The notes under the pieces: model-generated
Databases searched by the model: none
Seen by the model: only the letters and a program-made list of their open reading frames with translations
Told to the model about the DNA's origin: nothing
Source of the DNA: an uncultured Altererythrobacter sp.
Lineage (GTDB): Bacteria; Pseudomonadota; Alphaproteobacteria; Sphingomonadales; Sphingomonadaceae
Assembly: GCA_913055595.1 (NCBI GenBank)
Contig: CAJXLD010000003.1
Location: 1 to 35,093, forward strand
Direction of reading: 5' to 3'
DNA length: 35,093 bases
Made by a program: the position numbers and the translations under genes
Shown: positions 1 to 10,390 of the stretch, in pieces
How positions within the stretch are numbered: position 1 is the stretch's first letter
Layout of the letters: each line of letters opens with the position of its first letter

Positions 1-1
1 C

Positions 2-1030
2 GGCAATCACAGCCAGGGCCTCTCTTATCACGGTACGCGCCTGGGCATTCCGGTTACTATCGTCATGCCGCGCAGTACGCCCACGGTGAAGGTGATGATG
101 ACCGAAAGCGTTGGCGGCAATGTGGTGCTCGAGGGCGAGACTTTTGACGAGGCTTATGCCTACGCCCGCAGCATGGAAAAGCAGATGGGACAGACCTTCG
201 TCCATCCCTTCGATGATCCGAATGTTGCCGCGGGGCAGGGCACGGTGGCGCTGGAAATGCTGGAAGATGTGCCCGACCTGGAGGCGATCATCGTCCCTGT
301 GGGCGGTGGCGGCCTGATTTCGGGCGTTGCCACGGCAGCCAAGGCGATCAACCCCAAGATCAAGATCATGGGCGTACAGACGGCCGAGTTTCCCGCCTTC
401 TACAATCTCTTCACCGGGCGCGACCTGCCGCAGGGCGGTCCAACGCTGGCGGAAGGCATTGCGGTGAAGGAACCGGGCGCTTTCACCCGCCAGGTCATCA
501 TGGACCTGGTCGATGACATGCGCGTGGTGAAGGAATCGGCGATCGAGGAGGCGATCTCGCTTCTGCTCGATATCGAGAAGACCGTCGTCGAAGGGGCAGG
601 CGCAACCGGCCTCGCTACGTTGCTGCCAAAGAGTAATGGCGACAAGCGCGCCGAATTCCGCGGCAAGAAGATCGGGATCATCCTGACCGGCGGCAATATC
701 GAACAGCGGTTCCTGGCCAATGTGATCCTGCGCAACCTTGTGCGCAGCGGGCGGATCGGGCGCGTCAGCGTATTGCTAGATGATCGCGCCGGCGCGCTTT
801 CGCGCATCGCGCAGATATTCACCGATCACAATGCCAATATCATCGAAGTCACCCACCAACGCGTGTTTGGTAACCTGTCGGCAAAGAATATCCGTACCGA
901 TATCGAATATGAGGTGCGCGACCTCAAAGCGCGCGACAAGCTGCTGCAGGCACTTGAGGAAGCGGGCTATCGTTTCGATGTCATAACCCTTCAGGGCAAT
1001 GTCGGATCGCGCTTCAATCGCAGTTCCTGA
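2..1030 (+). CDS. ilvA: Threonine ammonia-lyase (threonine dehydratase) with C-terminal ACT domain, 5'-truncated by window edge
   Basis: Frame is open from base 2 (NHSQGLSYHGTRLGIPVTIVMP...); PLP fold type II motif GGGGLISG; C-terminal ACT-like domain RVSVLLDDRAGALSRIAQIF. Confidence 0.88.
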   Translation, partial: GNHSQGLSYHGTRLGIPVTIVMPRSTPTVKVMMTESVGGNVVLEGETFDEAYAYARSMEKQMGQTFVHPFDDPNVAAGQGTVALEMLEDVPDLEAIIVPVGGGGLISGVATAAKAINPKIKIMGVQTAEFPAFYNLFTGRDLPQGGPTLAEGIAVKEPGAFTRQVIMDLVDDMRVVKESAIEEAISLLLDIEKTVVEGAGATGLATLLPKSNGDKRAEFRGKKIGIILTGGNIEQRFLANVILRNLVRSGRIGRVSVLLDDRAGALSRIAQIFTDHNANIIEVTHQRVFGNLSAKNIRTDIEYEVRDLKARDKLLQALEEAGYRFDVITLQGNVGSRFNRSS

Positions 1031-1227
1031 TCGGTAAATCCTTGCGAATTGCACCTCTGAAGTGACCCGTTTCGGGGCGTTTTGCCCTGCGACTTGTCGC
1101 AAATGTGCAAATTAACCCTGCGCTTGCCGCAATTTATGGTTAAGATTGTATCAATGGGTGATTCCCTCCGTCTATGAGGAGGGAGTCGCAAATTGGGTCA
1201 GAACAGAGCAGAGAGGAAGGCGAAAAC

Positions 1228-2079
1228 GTGACGGCTCCGGTCAGATTCCCGCGCTTTTTTGTAACAGCGCCTGCACCGTGCCCTTACCTGCCGGGCAAGA
1301 CGGAGCGGAAGGTCTTTACTGAGCTGAAGGGTCCGCATGCCGAGCAGTTGAACGACGCGCTCAGCCGCATTGGGTTCCGCCGCAGCCAGACCGTTGCCTA
1401 TCGCCCCTCTTGCGTTGATTGCCGCGCCTGTATCTCGGTTCGAGTCGTAGCGGAGGAATTCAAGCCCTCCTCATCGCAGCGCAAGAGCCTGCGCCGCAAT
1501 GACGACCTGATCGTCACCGAGTGCCGTGCATGGGCAACCACCGAGCAATATGAGTTGCTGCAGAAATATCTCGCCAGTCGTCATCCCGGTGGTGGTATGG
1601 CCGCCATGGATGAGGTGGATTACGCCGACATGGTTGAGCACACTGCAGTCTCCAGCTTTGTAATCGAATATCGCGAGCCCACTGTCGATGGCAGTCCGGG
1701 CCGACTTGTGGCAGCTTGCCTCACCGACCGCCAGGCTGACGGCTTGTCGATGATCTACAGCTTCTACGATCCCGATTGCTCCGACCGTGCCGGTCTGGGG
1801 AACTATGTAATCCTTGATCATATTCGCCGCACGGCAGAGGCCGGCCTGCCCTATGTCTATCTGGGCTATTGGGTCGATGGCTCGCAGCGCATGCAGTACA
1901 AGGTGCGCTACCGTCCGCTGGAAAAGCTCGGCCCCGAAGGCTGGAGCCGCATGAGCGAGGACGAACAGGCGAGCCACATCGCCGCTGTTACCGCGCCTGA
2001 GACCGAGGCCGCCGAGGCGGTCGAAGGTGGCACCAAGGACGGCATGCCCGGCGCGCAAGAGCGGTACAAGCTGGCCTAG
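1228..2079 (+). CDS. bpt: Aspartate/glutamate leucyltransferase (arginyltransferase family, N-end rule)
   Basis: [34 protein letters not shown] and [22 protein letters not shown] are typical of the Ate/Bpt family; GTG start at 1228 is preceded by an AGAGGAAGG ribosome-binding-like sequence; the track ORF starts at 1174. Confidence 0.9.
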   Translation: MTAPVRFPRFFVTAPAPCPYLPGKTERKVFTELKGPHAEQLNDALSRIGFRRSQTVAYRPSCVDCRACISVRVVAEEFKPSSSQRKSLRRNDDLIVTECRAWATTEQYELLQKYLASRHPGGGMAAMDEVDYADMVEHTAVSSFVIEYREPTVDGSPGRLVAACLTDRQADGLSMIYSFYDPDCSDRAGLGNYVILDHIRRTAEAGLPYVYLGYWVDGSQRMQYKVRYRPLEKLGPEGWSRMSEDEQASHIAAVTAPETEAAEAVEGGTKDGMPGAQERYKLA

Positions 2080-2681
2080 GCCTGGCGATAGAGCGCGGCT
2101 TCTGCCGCCCTCCGTCGTACCAGCCCCTTCATCACCCGACCCCCGGCATAGACCCAGCGATCGAACTCGCGCGCAGCTCCGGCATAGTCACCGGCGACGT
2201 GTTTGCGGGTGAGGGTGGCCCGGCCGATTGCGCCGGTGTTGTAATGAAAGCTGACCATGGCATCGAGCTGGTTGGGCGTGGTTGGGGCATCGCCAATGGC
2301 TTGCGCGACCTCTTTTGCATAGCGTGTAAGATCGCGCTCCAGCCGCTTGTCGCATTGCGCCTGCGTCCAAACGGTGCCGGGACCGATATCCGGCCCGGTC
2401 GCGCCCCAGCCGATTGTCCAGGGATCGCCGCCCGTGGCGGAATCGGGATAGGCCTCCACCATGCCATCGGGACGTTTCTTCGCGCAGCCTTCGAATTGCT
2501 TGATCAGGTTGCGGCCTTCCAGCCCGATTGTCGTGGGTCGCGGCAGTGCCGGGTTTACACATTTAACACGGTCCAAAGACAAAAATGCCTCCCGTCCCGC
2601 GCTGCCCTTCCCGCTAGCCAGAAGGGGGGCGGTATCGAGCAAGCGATCGATCATGCGCTTCAAGGAGATGGTTTTCATCAA
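2076..2681 (-). CDS. Glycoside hydrolase family 24 (phage-type) lysozyme
   Basis: LIKQFEGC...[19 protein letters not shown] contains the E/D/T catalytic arrangement of GH24; [12 protein letters not shown] and [14 protein letters not shown] are typical C-terminal motifs. Confidence 0.87.
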   Translation of the reverse strand: MMKTISLKRMIDRLLDTAPLLASGKGSAGREAFLSLDRVKCVNPALPRPTTIGLEGRNLIKQFEGCAKKRPDGMVEAYPDSATGGDPWTIGWGATGPDIGPGTVWTQAQCDKRLERDLTRYAKEVAQAIGDAPTTPNQLDAMVSFHYNTGAIGRATLTRKHVAGDYAGAAREFDRWVYAGGRVMKGLVRRRAAEAALYRQA

Positions 2682-2745
2682 GCTGCTCCATGCGTTGCGG
2701 CGTTGCCGACCGGGCTAGGAAGAAGGGCGGCCTGTAGGAAAGCAC

Positions 2746-2785
2746 GAAAAAAAGGCGCCCGGTTTCCCGGACGCCCCTTTTTTCA
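2746..2785. terminator. Bidirectional rho-independent terminator at the 3' end of glnA
   Basis: AAAAAAAGGCGCCCGG-TTTC-CCGGACGCCCCTTTTTT inverted repeat with A/T tracts on both sides. Confidence 0.8.
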
Positions 2786-2806
2786 TAGGCCTTGGGCCAA
2801 GTGCTC

Positions 2807-4216
2807 TTACGAGCTGTAATACATGTCGTATTCGACCGGGGCAGGGGTCTGCTCGGTGCGATAGACCTCCTCCCACTTGAGTTCGGCATAGGCGTCGATC
2901 TGGTCCTTGGTGAACACGCCGCCCTTCAAGAGGAACTCGTGATCGGCTTCCAGCGATTCCAGAGCTTCGCGCAAGCTGCCGCAAACGGTCGGAACGTCTG
3001 CAAGCTCTTCCGGCGGAAGATCGTAGAGGTTCTTGTCCATGGCTTCGCCGGGATCGATCTTGTTCTCGATACCGTCGAGGCCAGCCATCAGCAGCGCCGA
3101 GAAGGCGAGATAGGGGTTGGCGAGGGCATCGGGGAAGCGGAACTCGACGCGCTTGGCCTTTTCACCGGCACCGTAAGGAATACGGCAGGAAGCCGAACGG
3201 TTGCGAGCCGAATAGGCCAGCAGCACGGGAGCTTCGAAGCCCGGAACCAGACGCTTGTAGGAGTTGGTCGTCCCGTTGGTGAAAGCGTTACATGCCTTGG
3301 CGTGCTTGATCACACCGCCGATGTAGTGGAGGCAGGTTTCCGACAGGCCGGCATAGCCATTGCCCGCGAAGGTCGGCTTGCCGTCCTTCCAGATCGACAT
3401 GTGGGTATGCATGCCCGAACCGTTATCCATGCGGATCGGCTTGGGCATGAAGGTTGCCGACTTGCCATAGGCGTGGGCGACCTGCTGCACGACATACTTG
3501 TAGACCTGTACGTGGTCCGCGGTCTGCACCAGCGTGCCGAAGGTAATGCCCAGCTCGTGCTGTGCAGCGGCCACTTCGTGATGGTGCTTGTCCATCGGCA
3601 GGCCCATTTCCATCATCGTGGCGACCATTTCGCCACGGATATCCATGCAGCTGTCGACCGGAGCGACGGGGAAATAGCCGCCCTTTGCACGCGGACGATG
3701 GCCGAGGTTGCCGGCTTCATATTCCTTGCCGGTGTTGGTCGGCAGTTCGATATCGTCGATGGCGAAGCCCGAACCGGCATAGCCGTCTTCGAAACGAACA
3801 TCGTCGAACATGAAGAATTCGGGTTCCGGGCCGACATAGACGGTGTCACCGATGCCGGTGGACTTGAGATAGGCTTCGGCACGCTTGGCAGTCGAACGCG
3901 GGTCACGACCGTAGAGCTCGCCATTGGACGGCTCGACGATGTCGCAGTTGATGACCATCATCGGCGTGGCGCTGAAGGGATCGACAAAGACCGAGTCCAG
4001 GTCAGGCTTAAGGATCATGTCGGATTCGTTGATGGCCTTCCAGCCTTCGATCGAAGAGCCGTCGAACATCATGCCTTCTTCAAGCATGTCTTCGTCGACG
4101 ACGCTGGCGCACATGGAAAGGTGCTGCCACTTGCCCTTGGGGTCAGTGAAGCGAACATCGACCCATTCGATTTCTTCGTCCTTGATCCGTTTCGCGATAT
4201 CGGATGCACTCGGCAT
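2807..4216 (-). CDS. glnA: Glutamine synthetase type I
   Basis: [32 protein letters not shown]..., [52 protein letters not shown], adenylylation-site-like NLYDLPPEE; 469 aa from ATG at 4216; the track ORF extends artificially upstream. Confidence 0.97.
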   Translation of the reverse strand: MPSASDIAKRIKDEEIEWVDVRFTDPKGKWQHLSMCASVVDEDMLEEGMMFDGSSIEGWKAINESDMILKPDLDSVFVDPFSATPMMVINCDIVEPSNGELYGRDPRSTAKRAEAYLKSTGIGDTVYVGPEPEFFMFDDVRFEDGYAGSGFAIDDIELPTNTGKEYEAGNLGHRPRAKGGYFPVAPVDSCMDIRGEMVATMMEMGLPMDKHHHEVAAAQHELGITFGTLVQTADHVQVYKYVVQQVAHAYGKSATFMPKPIRMDNGSGMHTHMSIWKDGKPTFAGNGYAGLSETCLHYIGGVIKHAKACNAFTNGTTNSYKRLVPGFEAPVLLAYSARNRSASCRIPYGAGEKAKRVEFRFPDALANPYLAFSALLMAGLDGIENKIDPGEAMDKNLYDLPPEELADVPTVCGSLREALESLEADHEFLLKGGVFTKDQIDAYAELKWEEVYRTEQTPAPVEYDMYYSS

Positions 4217-4301
4217 GTTTTTTCCTTCCTTGATCGGATGATCTTCTTTGGTTGGCATTTGGCCGGACGGTCCCGGCTCGAACTGATGAATTGAAAACTG
4301 G

Positions 4302-4746
<445 letters not shown>

Positions 4747-4884
4747 GGCTCGGCGCAAGGGGGTAAACAATCACGCAGCTTTTCGAAAGGGCGGAATCAC
4801 GGGGGTAAGATCATTTTCATGCGTCACGGGAGGCGCAATTTCGCGCCAGCAAGCAAGGTTTTGCATGATATTCAGGCAATACTG

Positions 4885-4901
4885 TGCCCAAAATTTGGGC
4901 A
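4885..4901. promoter_or_regulatory. Candidate NtrC-type enhancer dyad upstream of glnB
   Basis: TGCCCAAAATTTGGGCA is a 17-bp dyad, perfect except for its centre base; resembles TGCACC-N5-GGTGCA; no adjacent T tract to suggest a terminator. Confidence 0.45.
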
Positions 4902-4912
4902 GCACTCTGCGC

Positions 4913-5842
4913 CTAGAGCTGCAGCCCTGCCGTTTCGGCGCAACCCGCCATCAGGTTGAGCGATTGCACCGCCGCGCCGCTGGCCCCTTTGCCGAGGTTG
5001 TCCAGCACGGCAACAAGCCGCACTTGCGTGCCATCGGCATTGGGCAGGACCATCAGGTCGAGCCGGTCGGAAGGTTCAGCCGTCGAGCGCAGAACAAGCT
5101 CCCCGCTGTCGGGTGCATCCACCACATGGACCACCGGGCTGGAGGAATAGAAATTGGCTAGCCATTCACGCATGGCTTCGGGTGTTCCAGCACCGCTCAT
5201 GGCTGCCAGTGGCAGTGGAACTTCCACCACCATGCCGCGATGGGCAGGGATCACGGCAGGTGTAAAGACCGGCGCGTGCGTTAGGCCGCACCGCTCTTGC
5301 ATTTCGGGGACATGCTTGTGCCCCAGCGCCAGTGCATAGCCGCGCCATGCGATGTCGCGATCTTCCTCAAAACGCGCGATCAACGCCTTGCCGCCACCCG
5401 AATATCCCGACACGGCATTGCAGCAATAGGGCCAGTCGGCCGGCAGCAATCCGGCACGCACCAGCGGCGCCACCAGCGCAATAAAGCCGGTGGAATAGCA
5501 TCCCGGGTTGGAGACGCGCATGGCCGTGGCCACAGCCTCGTGGCCGATCACTTCGGGGAAGCCATAGACCCATCCGGGGGCCACCCGATGCGCTGTCGAG
5601 GCATCGATAACCCTCGTCTCGCTGGCCTTATCGATCATGGCAACCGCTTCTTTTGCGGCATCATCGGGCAGGCAAAGAATGGCGAAATCCGCTTCGTTCA
5701 GCGCTTCGCGCCGAGCCGCCGGATCCTTGCGCCGGGCATCGTCCAGCTTGATCAATGTGAATTCGGGCCGCCCCGACAACCGATCGACAATTTCGAGACC
5801 GGTTGTGCCGGCTCCGCCATCGATGAAGATGCTATGCGTCAT
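4913..5842 (-). CDS. argC: N-acetyl-gamma-glutamyl-phosphate reductase (short type)
   Basis: MTHSIFIDGGAGTTGLEIVDRL, VSNPGCYSTGFIALVAPLV (catalytic Cys), GYSGGGKALIARFE, HKHVPEMQ; 309 aa from ATG at 5842. Confidence 0.93.
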   Translation of the reverse strand: MTHSIFIDGGAGTTGLEIVDRLSGRPEFTLIKLDDARRKDPAARREALNEADFAILCLPDDAAKEAVAMIDKASETRVIDASTAHRVAPGWVYGFPEVIGHEAVATAMRVSNPGCYSTGFIALVAPLVRAGLLPADWPYCCNAVSGYSGGGKALIARFEEDRDIAWRGYALALGHKHVPEMQERCGLTHAPVFTPAVIPAHRGMVVEVPLPLAAMSGAGTPEAMREWLANFYSSSPVVHVVDAPDSGELVLRSTAEPSDRLDLMVLPNADGTQVRLVAVLDNLGKGASGAAVQSLNLMAGCAETAGLQL

Positions 5843-6228
5843 TTCGAAACGGGCTCCATCCTGTCGACATGGATATAGCCCACGGGGCCATCGAGCGAGA
5901 GGCAACCCCAGGCCCAGCTGCCGGTGATATCGAGCAGTTCGAAGCTGTCGCCTTCCATCAGCGTGCAGATTTCCGGCGCTTCTTCGTCAGGTGTGGCGAG
6001 CATTGCGGCTCCACCCGGCATGATAGTGCGCGGTTGCGGCACCGCGTAATGCGGCACGAAGTACTTTCCTGCGAGGCCGATATGCGCCAGGTCGCCGCGC
6101 AGGGGGACGCGCGTTTCATCGGGCTTGCCGACCGGACCGGACAGGACAAAGGGACCCTGGGCATGGGTGGAAATGCCGACGTCCTCGCCCGCCTCGTCAG
6201 AGGCCATATGGGAACCTTCGTGATTCAT
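5839..6228 (-). CDS. Short SH3-like domain protein, resembling the N-terminal part of NlpC/P60-associated proteins
   Basis: GDLAHIGLAGKYFVPHYAVPQPRTIMPGGAAMLATPDEEAPEICTLMEGDSFELLDITGSWAWGCLSLDGPVGYIHVDRME; ATGA overlap with argC start; start codon uncertain (6264, 6228 or 6207). Confidence 0.7.
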   Translation of the reverse strand: MNHEGSHMASDEAGEDVGISTHAQGPFVLSGPVGKPDETRVPLRGDLAHIGLAGKYFVPHYAVPQPRTIMPGGAAMLATPDEEAPEICTLMEGDSFELLDITGSWAWGCLSLDGPVGYIHVDRMEPVSK

Positions 6229-6284
6229 CCGGCGGCGATTAGACGCGGGCGCGCCGTGGGGCAAGCGTGGCGCCGCCTCTATCC

Positions 6285-7667
6285 TTATCCGAAACGCTTC
6301 TTGAGCAGGTGGAAGGCCGCCCTAAGCCCCAATGCCGCCCCGCCCTTGGGGCGGCCGGGTTTGGCAAATGGGCGCCACGCAAAGGTATCGAAATGCGCCC
6401 ATTCCACATCGTCACCAACGAAGCGGTCAAGGAATGAAGCGGCAACGCTCGCCCCGGCATAGGAGTTGGTGTGAGTGTTGTTGAGATCGGCAATGTCGGA
6501 CTTCAGCCACTCGCTATAAGGGGCATGGAGAGGCAGGCGCCAGGGTTCGTCGTCATTGGCCTTGCCCGCTTCGATCAGCTCTTCCGCGGTTTCGTCCCGC
6601 CTGGTGAAGAGGGCGGGCAGGTCGGGGCCGACAGCCACGCGGGCCGCGCCTGTCAGCGTGGCGAAATCGATCACCAGTTCGGGCTCGTGTTCGCTGGCAT
6701 AGGCCAAGGCATCGCCCAGGATCAGCCGCCCTTCAGCATCGGTATTGCCGATCTCGACCGTCAGCCCCTTGCGGCTGGACAGCACGTCGCCGGGGCGGAA
6801 GGCATTGCCGGCAATGGCATTCTCGACCGCAGGGACAAGGCAATGCAAGCGAAGTTTGAGCCCGCTCTGCATAATCAGCTGGGCCAGCGCCAGCGCATGT
6901 GCCGCACCGCCCATATCCTTCTTCATTAGCAGCATGCCCGCCGCCGGCTTGATATCGAGTCCACCCGTATCGAAAGCCACGCCCTTGCCGACGATGGCGA
7001 CGCGCGGGTGCTTGTCGTCGCCCCAGTTGAGCTCGATCAGCCGCGGCGCATGTTCGCGCGCGGCGGCGCGGCCCACGGCATAAACCATGGGAAAGCCTGT
7101 CGCCAGCGCATCTCCGCGCACAACGTCCAGTTTGGCGCCATGCGCCTTGGCCAGTTTCTTTGCCTCGGCCTCGATCGCTTCGGGCCCCATGTCTTCGGCG
7201 GGCGTATTGACCATGTCCTGCACGAGGGAAACCGCCTGTGCCTCGGCCACGGCGGCATCGATCCGCCCAGGCTCGCTGGTGAGCAGGATGCGCGGCCCTT
7301 CGGCATCCTCATCCTTCTTGTAGCGATCGAAGACATATTGCGCGGTCTGCCAGCCGTGCAGCGCCGCGCCGGGTTCGCCAGCGGCCAGGCGATAGGTTCC
7401 GGCGGGCAGGCTCTCTGCCAGCTTGGCGAGGCACCAGCTATCGAGGGATTCGAGATCGCTCACGCCGCCCACGGCAAACCAACCTTCACCGTCGGACACG
7501 ATCGCGATCTGGAAACGGGCCCCTGTAAACTTCTGCGCGGCCAGCGATGTGCGCTGCGGCCCGCTCAGGCCCTTGGCGAAGTCTTCAAAGCCGTCCTTGG
7601 CGACGAGATGGATGGAAATGGCATCCTGCCCACGATCCGGCTGGATTAGATCAGTATTTATCGTCAT
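6285..7667 (-). CDS. Leucyl aminopeptidase family protein (peptidase M17)
   Basis: GKGVAFDTGGLDIKPAAGMLLMKKDMGGAA, NTDAEGRLILGDAL signature, ATLTGAARVAVG. Confidence 0.95.
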   Translation of the reverse strand: MTINTDLIQPDRGQDAISIHLVAKDGFEDFAKGLSGPQRTSLAAQKFTGARFQIAIVSDGEGWFAVGGVSDLESLDSWCLAKLAESLPAGTYRLAAGEPGAALHGWQTAQYVFDRYKKDEDAEGPRILLTSEPGRIDAAVAEAQAVSLVQDMVNTPAEDMGPEAIEAEAKKLAKAHGAKLDVVRGDALATGFPMVYAVGRAAAREHAPRLIELNWGDDKHPRVAIVGKGVAFDTGGLDIKPAAGMLLMKKDMGGAAHALALAQLIMQSGLKLRLHCLVPAVENAIAGNAFRPGDVLSSRKGLTVEIGNTDAEGRLILGDALAYASEHEPELVIDFATLTGAARVAVGPDLPALFTRRDETAEELIEAGKANDDEPWRLPLHAPYSEWLKSDIADLNNTHTNSYAGASVAASFLDRFVGDDVEWAHFDTFAWRPFAKPGRPKGGAALGLRAAFHLLKKRFG

Positions 7668-7717
7668 AATCGCCTCATGCCTGCGCGGCGCGCATTTGGA
7701 AAGGCACTCGAAGGGTC

Positions 7718-8530
7718 ATGCATAGAGTTTATTGGGGCCTGGCTGTTGGCCTCCTGCTGGTTTCCTGCCGCGAGGGCGGCGAGCAGACGGAATTGCCTGA
7801 AGAATCGGCTTCACCTGAGGCGACGGAAAGCGGGACCGTCGAAACGCCCCGGGCAGTGGGTGCGCGCGCCGTAGTGGAGGAAACCGACGATTTCCTGTTC
7901 GAATATTCCTACCCCAAGGAAGCGGGCGATATTCCCGAATTGGCCATTCTGCTGGATTCCCGGCTTGACCGCCTGCGCGCTGCATTGGCGAGCCAGAGTG
8001 CCGAGGCGCGGGACGATGCACAGGACAATGGCTTTCCCTACAACAAATATTCCAACGAGGTGATCTGGGAAGTGGTCGCCGATACGCCGCAATATCTCAG
8101 CCTCTCGGCAAGAATCTCCAACTATACCGGCGGAGCGCATGGCAATTACGGGTTCGACGCGCTGGTGTGGGACAAGGTCGCAGCCCGCGCGCTGGAGCCG
8201 GAGAGCTTGTTCGAATCCGTAGGTGAACTGGACGCCGTCGTGACCGAGAGGCTGTGCGACATGCTCAACCGCGAGCGCGCCAAGCGAAGGGGTGAACCGG
8301 TGGAGGAGGAAAGCGACAACCCATTCGAACAATGCGTGTCGCTCGATGAAACGACGATCCTGCTCGGATCTTCCAACGGTCGTATCTTCAACCGCATCGG
8401 CGTAAAGATTGGCCCCTATGTGGCCGGTCCCTATGCCGAAGGGGCCTATGAATTTACGCTGGATATGACCCCTGCGATGCTGGAGGTGGTGAAGGAAGAA
8501 CGCCGTTCCGCCTTCGCGGCTCGCAATTAG
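7718..8530 (+). CDS. Putative lipoprotein with DUF4163/DUF3298-like (RsiV-type) domain
   Basis: Lipobox LLLVSC; YLSLSARISNYTGGAHGNYGFDALVWD is typical of DUF3298/DUF4163 proteins. Confidence 0.75.
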   Translation: MHRVYWGLAVGLLLVSCREGGEQTELPEESASPEATESGTVETPRAVGARAVVEETDDFLFEYSYPKEAGDIPELAILLDSRLDRLRAALASQSAEARDDAQDNGFPYNKYSNEVIWEVVADTPQYLSLSARISNYTGGAHGNYGFDALVWDKVAARALEPESLFESVGELDAVVTERLCDMLNRERAKRRGEPVEEESDNPFEQCVSLDETTILLGSSNGRIFNRIGVKIGPYVAGPYAEGAYEFTLDMTPAMLEVVKEERRSAFAARN

Positions 8531-8556
8531 GCGGCACAATCGCTACATAGGCCGCC

Positions 8557-9381
8557 ATGTTCGAATATCAGCACGTAACAGATGACATGTCCGTCTATCG
8601 CGACGGCACCATCAAGCTGCACGGGCCGGAGGGCTATGAGGGCATGCGCAAGGCCGGTCGTCTTGCTGCCGAAATCCTCGATGCGCTGGCGGAAAAGGTC
8701 GTGCCCGGCGTCACCACGGGCGAGTTGGATGACTTCGTGCGCGGCATGATGCTCGATGCAGGCGCGGTGCCTGCCACGCTCGGCTATCGCGGCTTCACGC
8801 ATAGCTGCTGCACCTCGATCAACCATGTGATCTGCCACGGTATTCCCGGTTCCAAGAAGCTCAAGTCGGGCGATATCGTCAATATTGACGTCACCCCGCT
8901 GCTCGATGGCTGGCACGGCGACACCAGCCGCATGTTCATGGTCGGCGATGTGCCGCTGAAGGCGCGCAAGCTGGTGGACGTCACTTACGAATGCCTGATG
9001 ATCGGCATCGAAAAGGCCAAGCCCGGCGCGCGGCTGGGCGATATCGGTGCGGCGATCCAGGAACATGCCGAATCCCATCGCTATGGCGTGGTGCGCGAAT
9101 TCTGCGGACACGGCCTTGGCCGCCTGTTCCACGATGCGCCCGAAGTGGTGCACGCTGCCCGTGCTGGCACAGGTCCGGAACTCAAGCCCGGCATGTTCAT
9201 GACGATCGAACCCATGATCAATCTCGGCAAGCCGCATGTGAAAATGCTCAATGACGGCTGGACCGCGGTTGCGCGCGACAAGAGCCTGTCGGCCCAGTTC
9301 GAACATTCGATCGGCATTACCGAGGACGGGAACGAGATCTTTACGCTCAGCCCCAAGGGACAGCACCAGCCCCCCTATTGA
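8557..9381 (+). CDS. map: Methionine aminopeptidase type I
   Basis: GYRGFTHSCCTSINHVICHGIPG, GDIVNIDVTPLLDGWHGDTSRMF, REFCGHGLGRLFHDAPEV, PGMFMTIEPMI. Confidence 0.96.
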   Translation: MFEYQHVTDDMSVYRDGTIKLHGPEGYEGMRKAGRLAAEILDALAEKVVPGVTTGELDDFVRGMMLDAGAVPATLGYRGFTHSCCTSINHVICHGIPGSKKLKSGDIVNIDVTPLLDGWHGDTSRMFMVGDVPLKARKLVDVTYECLMIGIEKAKPGARLGDIGAAIQEHAESHRYGVVREFCGHGLGRLFHDAPEVVHAARAGTGPELKPGMFMTIEPMINLGKPHVKMLNDGWTAVARDKSLSAQFEHSIGITEDGNEIFTLSPKGQHQPPY

Positions 9382-9445
9382 TTGGCGTCAATGTGAACTG
9401 GTCACGGTCCCCGCAAGATGGCATGGCCATTATGGGAGGATCGCC

Positions 9446-9889
9446 ATGATTTTTCGTAAATTTGCTACCGCTGCCGCGCTTGCCGGTGCTGCCCTGTCCT
9501 TGTCGGCAAGTGCGCAGGAAGCCCCGCCCGAGGTGCAGACCCTCGCGAACCGCTGGACGGCTGCCTATAACGGGGCGGACGTGCCCGCGCTGGCAGAACT
9601 CTATGCCGACAATGCCGAGCTCTACATCCACGCGGAGGGGCGCTTCATCGGCCGCGAATCGATCCGCGATTACTGGGCGGCGGATATGAGCCGCTTCAAC
9701 CCGATCACTGTGCTCAATGTCACCGATTCCGTTGTCGATAGCGAAATGATGCTGGTCCACGGCAATTACCAGGTGCTCGACCGCAACAGCGGCGTCCCGC
9801 TTGGCGGCGGACGCTTCGCGCATATCTGGGTACTCGATGCCGATGGCTGGGTGCTCGATCGTGACGTCTGGGTGGATACGCAGCGATGA
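9446..9889 (+). CDS. Secreted NTF2-like/SnoaL-type (DUF4440-like) protein
   Basis: Signal peptide MIFRKFATAAALAGAALSLSASAQE; VQTLANRWTAAYNGADVPALAELYADNAELYIHAEGRFIGRESIRDYW. Confidence 0.75.
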   Translation: MIFRKFATAAALAGAALSLSASAQEAPPEVQTLANRWTAAYNGADVPALAELYADNAELYIHAEGRFIGRESIRDYWAADMSRFNPITVLNVTDSVVDSEMMLVHGNYQVLDRNSGVPLGGGRFAHIWVLDADGWVLDRDVWVDTQR

Positions 9890-10242
9890 GGGCGCTGGTA
9901 TCTACCATCGCGCTGCTCGGCCTGGCGGCGTGCCAGACAGCGGGCAGCGGTGAAGCCGTTGAGGCGGCGCGGCAGGGCGGGGACACCCATGCGCTTGCGC
10001 AGGCGGCCTGCGGCGGGTGCCATTCGATCGAGCGGTTTGGCCTTTCGCCCAATCCGCAAGCGCCCGAATTCCCTACCATCGCCAATCGGGAAGGGCTGAC
10101 GGCGGCTTCGCTCACCAATTGGCTGCGCGATGCGCACAACTATCCGGAAGAGATGGATTTCTACCTCGAACAGGACGAGGTGGCCGCGCTGGCGAATTAC
10201 ATCCTCTCGCTGGAGGATGAGGACTACCAGCCGCCTATCTAA
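9886..10242 (+). CDS. Small c-type cytochrome-like lipoprotein
   Basis: MRALVSTIALLGLAAC lipobox; single CGGCH haem-binding motif; 4-bp ATGA overlap with the previous gene. Confidence 0.8.
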   Translation: MRALVSTIALLGLAACQTAGSGEAVEAARQGGDTHALAQAACGGCHSIERFGLSPNPQAPEFPTIANREGLTAASLTNWLRDAHNYPEEMDFYLEQDEVAALANYILSLEDEDYQPPI

Positions 10243-10246
10243 TACT

Positions 10247-10265
10247 CCCCTCTCTTGGGGGAGGG
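10247..10265. terminator. Hairpin downstream of the cytochrome gene, possible terminator
   Basis: CTCCCC-TCTCTTG-GGGGAG stem; no clear T tract. Confidence 0.35.
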
Positions 10266-10286
10266 CATGGGCAAAGAATTCCCATT

Positions 10287-10390
10287 CTTCGTAATTCCCG
10301 CGAAGGCGGGAATCTAGGACGAGGTAGCGCCTACCTCTCTGGATTGTGCATGCATTTCTTCGACTCCCCGCCTACACGGGAATGACGAAG
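10287..10390. repeat. REPIN-like inverted pair of short palindromic repeats
   Basis: TTCGTAATTCCCGCGAAGGCGGGAATCTAGG at 10288-10317, with an inverted related copy CCCCGCCTACACGGGAATGACGAAGG around 10365-10391. Confidence 0.75.

Noticed and set aside
2792-4294. 500-aa plus-strand ORF opposite glnA
   Set aside because: Complementary-frame shadow of the highly conserved glutamine synthetase; no recognisable domain.
4804-4860. TGGCGCGAAATTGCGC as a second sigma54 site (minus strand)
   Set aside because: GG-to-GC spacing is one base short, and sigma54 spacing is strict.
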